Assembly: GCF_011044255.1 (NCBI RefSeq)
Contig: NZ_CP049107.1
Span: 3,655,001 to 3,719,000, forward strand
Origin: Rhizorhabdus phycosphaerae
GTDB lineage: Bacteria > Pseudomonadota > Alphaproteobacteria > Sphingomonadales > Sphingomonadaceae
Direction: 5' to 3'
Length of the DNA stretch: 64,000 bases
Shown in pieces: positions 62,628 to 64,000 of the stretch. How positions within the stretch are numbered: position 1 is the stretch's first letter; the number at the start of each line of letters is the position of its first letter. Under the pieces are notes generated by a model that did no database searches, was not told where the DNA came from, and saw only the letters and a program-made list of their open reading frames with translations. The translations under genes and the position numbers were made by a program.

Positions 62628-63646
62628 GCGACCTTGGTCATCTGGAAGATGCCGGTCGCATTGCCGCTGTCGAAGCTGAGGTCCAGCCGGCCCGTCTCCG
62701 GATCGCTGTCGCGGGTAATGAATTCGTAGAAGGAGCCCGGCACCTGCTGCTCAATCTGGCCGTCATCGGTCCGGAAACTGCGGATGACGGGATCGGCGCG
62801 ATAGGCAGTCTGGCGGACGCGGCCATTGGCGGAGACTTCGACGCGGTCCTTGATCGGCCGGCCCAGCGCACGCTGCCGGTCGGCGAGCGCTTCGACGTCG
62901 GCGACACGGTCGGTCGCATGGTTGAAGGCGTTGCCCTCGGTCGCGATCCAGGCGGCCTCTGGCGAGGCGGCGCGCAGGGCGTGATAGTCGTCGAGCGTGG
63001 GAATGTCGTGATGGCGGCCGAAGGCGGCGAGCAGTTCGGGGAGACCCGCCGCCGCCACGGCGAAAGGTGCCTTCTGCGTGGCCGACAGCGTGTCGAGCAG
63101 CGTCCGGGCGGCGCTTCCAAGCGGATCGCGCGACTGGCCGAACACGCGCGCGGCGACGGTGCCGAAGTCTTCGTCAAAGCGATCGACGTGCAGCTCGCTC
63201 ACGAAATATTGCGGAACCGTCTCGGCATGGTCGAGGTGGCAATAGGCGCGGCCGGTCATGTTGAGGCGCGGGAGCGGATAGAGCCCCGCGACGGCGTAGC
63301 CGAGCGGCTCCAGGATGCGCGAGAAAGCCAGCTGCCCGGCCGGCAGCGCACCGGTGGGGCCATCGGCGAACAGTATCGTCCGGATTGCGCCATGGTCGAA
63401 GCAGACCTTGCCGCCTTCGGCGCGCCGATCCTCGACATAGGCCGCCCCGCTCGGCACCGCGTGCAGCAGGCCGTCGAACAGGCAGGCGCCGAGCGCCATC
63501 GCCACCTCTCCGCGGGTCACTTCCTCGCCATCACCGCTGCCGATCGTCGCGTCGATCTCGACGACTTCGAGCAGTCGACGTGTGGCGTCCGTGCCAAGCT
63601 GGGCTTCGATCAGGCGTTCGACGGCGCTCATATCCGGTTCCATCAT
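62624..63646 (-). CDS. DUF1338 protein, 2-oxoadipate dioxygenase/decarboxylase (HglS)-like
   Basis: 340 residues from the ATG at 63646; an ATG at 63631 is possible. Putative metal ligands match HglS: His85 in FDHGAIRT, His243 in FNHATDRV and Glu308 in SFYEFITRD. It is shorter than the ~465-residue Pseudomonas HglS. HglS turns 2-oxoadipate into D-2-hydroxyglutarate in lysine catabolism, and the next gene encodes a fitting dehydrogenase. It heads the operon. Confidence 0.82.
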   Translation of the reverse strand: MMEPDMSAVERLIEAQLGTDATRRLLEVVEIDATIGSGDGEEVTRGEVAMALGACLFDGLLHAVPSGAAYVEDRRAEGGKVCFDHGAIRTILFADGPTGALPAGQLAFSRILEPLGYAVAGLYPLPRLNMTGRAYCHLDHAETVPQYFVSELHVDRFDEDFGTVAARVFGQSRDPLGSAARTLLDTLSATQKAPFAVAAAGLPELLAAFGRHHDIPTLDDYHALRAASPEAAWIATEGNAFNHATDRVADVEALADRQRALGRPIKDRVEVSANGRVRQTAYRADPVIRSFRTDDGQIEQQVPGSFYEFITRDSDPETGRLDLSFDSGNATGIFQMTKVA

Positions 63647-63730
63647 GAAGTGAACTGACGATGCGCCTATTTACCGCCTTGAGCGCTTATCTCAAAATGG
63701 CATAGCTTCATCTATAGATGAGGATTTGGA

Positions 63731-64000
63731 ATGTACGACAACCGCCGAAGGCTGCTTCCCCCGACCGGCGCGCTCGCGGCCTTCGTCGCGGCGGCTCGGC
63801 ATGAGAGCTTCTCGCGTGCGGGAGCGGAGGTCGGTCTGACGCAGAGCGCGGTCAGCCGGCAGATCGCGCAGCTTGAGGACTGGCTGCAGCTGCCGCTGTT
63901 CCGACGCAAGGGGCGTCGCGTCGAACTCACGCCGGAAGGGCGGGCCTATGCGGACAGCGTCGGCCCCGCGCTCGACCGCATCCGCGGCGCGACCGAGGCG
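63731..64000 (+). CDS. LysR-family regulator, GcvA-like (partial)
   Basis: 90 residues visible from the ATG at 63731 (MYDNRRRLLPPTGALAAFVAAARHESF) after GAGGATTTGG; the frame runs off the right edge. The HTH covers about 12-65 with AEVGLTQSAVSRQIAQLEDWLQLPLFRRKGRRVELTPEG. It is divergent from the DUF1338-ast operon with an 84-bp gap, so it is the likely regulator of that operon. Confidence 0.9.
   Translation, partial: MYDNRRRLLPPTGALAAFVAAARHESFSRAGAEVGLTQSAVSRQIAQLEDWLQLPLFRRKGRRVELTPEGRAYADSVGPALDRIRGATEA

Noticed and set aside
62624-63646. Reading this gene as astB (succinylarginine dihydrolase) because of the ast operon
   Set aside because: The sequence has no AstB motifs and carries the DUF1338/HglS ligands HGAIR, NHATDR and YEF instead.

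Overview
The window looks like a chromosomal segment of a high-GC alphaproteobacterium, most likely a sphingomonad (Sphingomonas/Rhizorhabdus/Sphingobium group). The reasons are the hemC-hemD-mitofilin-like block, a DUF1674 SDH assembly gene, a ubiquinol-cytochrome c chaperone next to DUF177, a RegB/RegA pair behind a cyoABCD operon, a large TonB-dependent receptor beside a sulfatase, and a lasso peptide locus with an HPr-kinase-like tailoring gene. I see no rRNA, tRNA, CRISPR array, prophage or transposase. Nearly every base is coding and most operons have 1-8 bp stop/start overlaps.

Layout. 1-4270: a truncated ABC exporter subunit whose nucleotide-binding domain has lost its catalytic motifs, an OxyR-like LysR regulator and an EmrB-type efflux pump with two operator-like repeats upstream. 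4271-9393: housekeeping genes (rsmB, htpX, a tiny DUF1674 gene, a mitofilin-like membrane protein, hemD, hemC). 9449-19224: an accessory block (MATE pump, polytopic membrane protein, TetR regulator, TonB-dependent receptor, type I sulfatase and its formylglycine-generating enzyme) between hemC and tsaD. 19285-21326: tsaD-gpsA. 21395-25744: a lasso peptide locus. 25801-31116: bamE, ubiquinol-cytochrome c chaperone, DUF177, nadB and an ABC ATPase, bracketed by two inverted copies of a ~115 bp palindromic repeat. 31262-37024: cell-envelope and miscellaneous genes, including tldD and a patatin. 37144-39067: a sigma-54 promoter, glnK, amtB and a strong terminator. 39130-45978: an EEP nuclease-fold protein, a TIGR01244 protein, recQ, an Atm1-type exporter, a BLUF photosensor and an MCP. 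46157-50650: FO synthase (fbiC), an F420:NADP oxidoreductase and an MHS-type transporter. 50743-57606: cyoABCD, surf1 and regBA in one operon. 57609-63646: a five-gene amino acid catabolic operon (DUF1338/HglS-like, D-2-hydroxyglutarate dehydrogenase-like, astC, astA, astD). 63731-64000: the start of a divergent LysR gene.

The most interesting system is the lasso locus. A 49-residue precursor gene lies on the minus strand at 25191-25340, just upstream of the lasso cyclase and divergent from a PqqD-like recognition protein. The predicted 15-residue core, AAAASTDDGASNLLS, follows a leader with KP and a Thr at position -2. It offers Asp7/Asp8 for ring closure and ends in Ser, the residue modified by characterised HprK-like lasso kinases. 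The kinase gene is coupled to a PAPS-type sulfotransferase, so the product may be both phosphorylated and sulfated. No B2 leader protease and no dedicated exporter gene are visible in the window.
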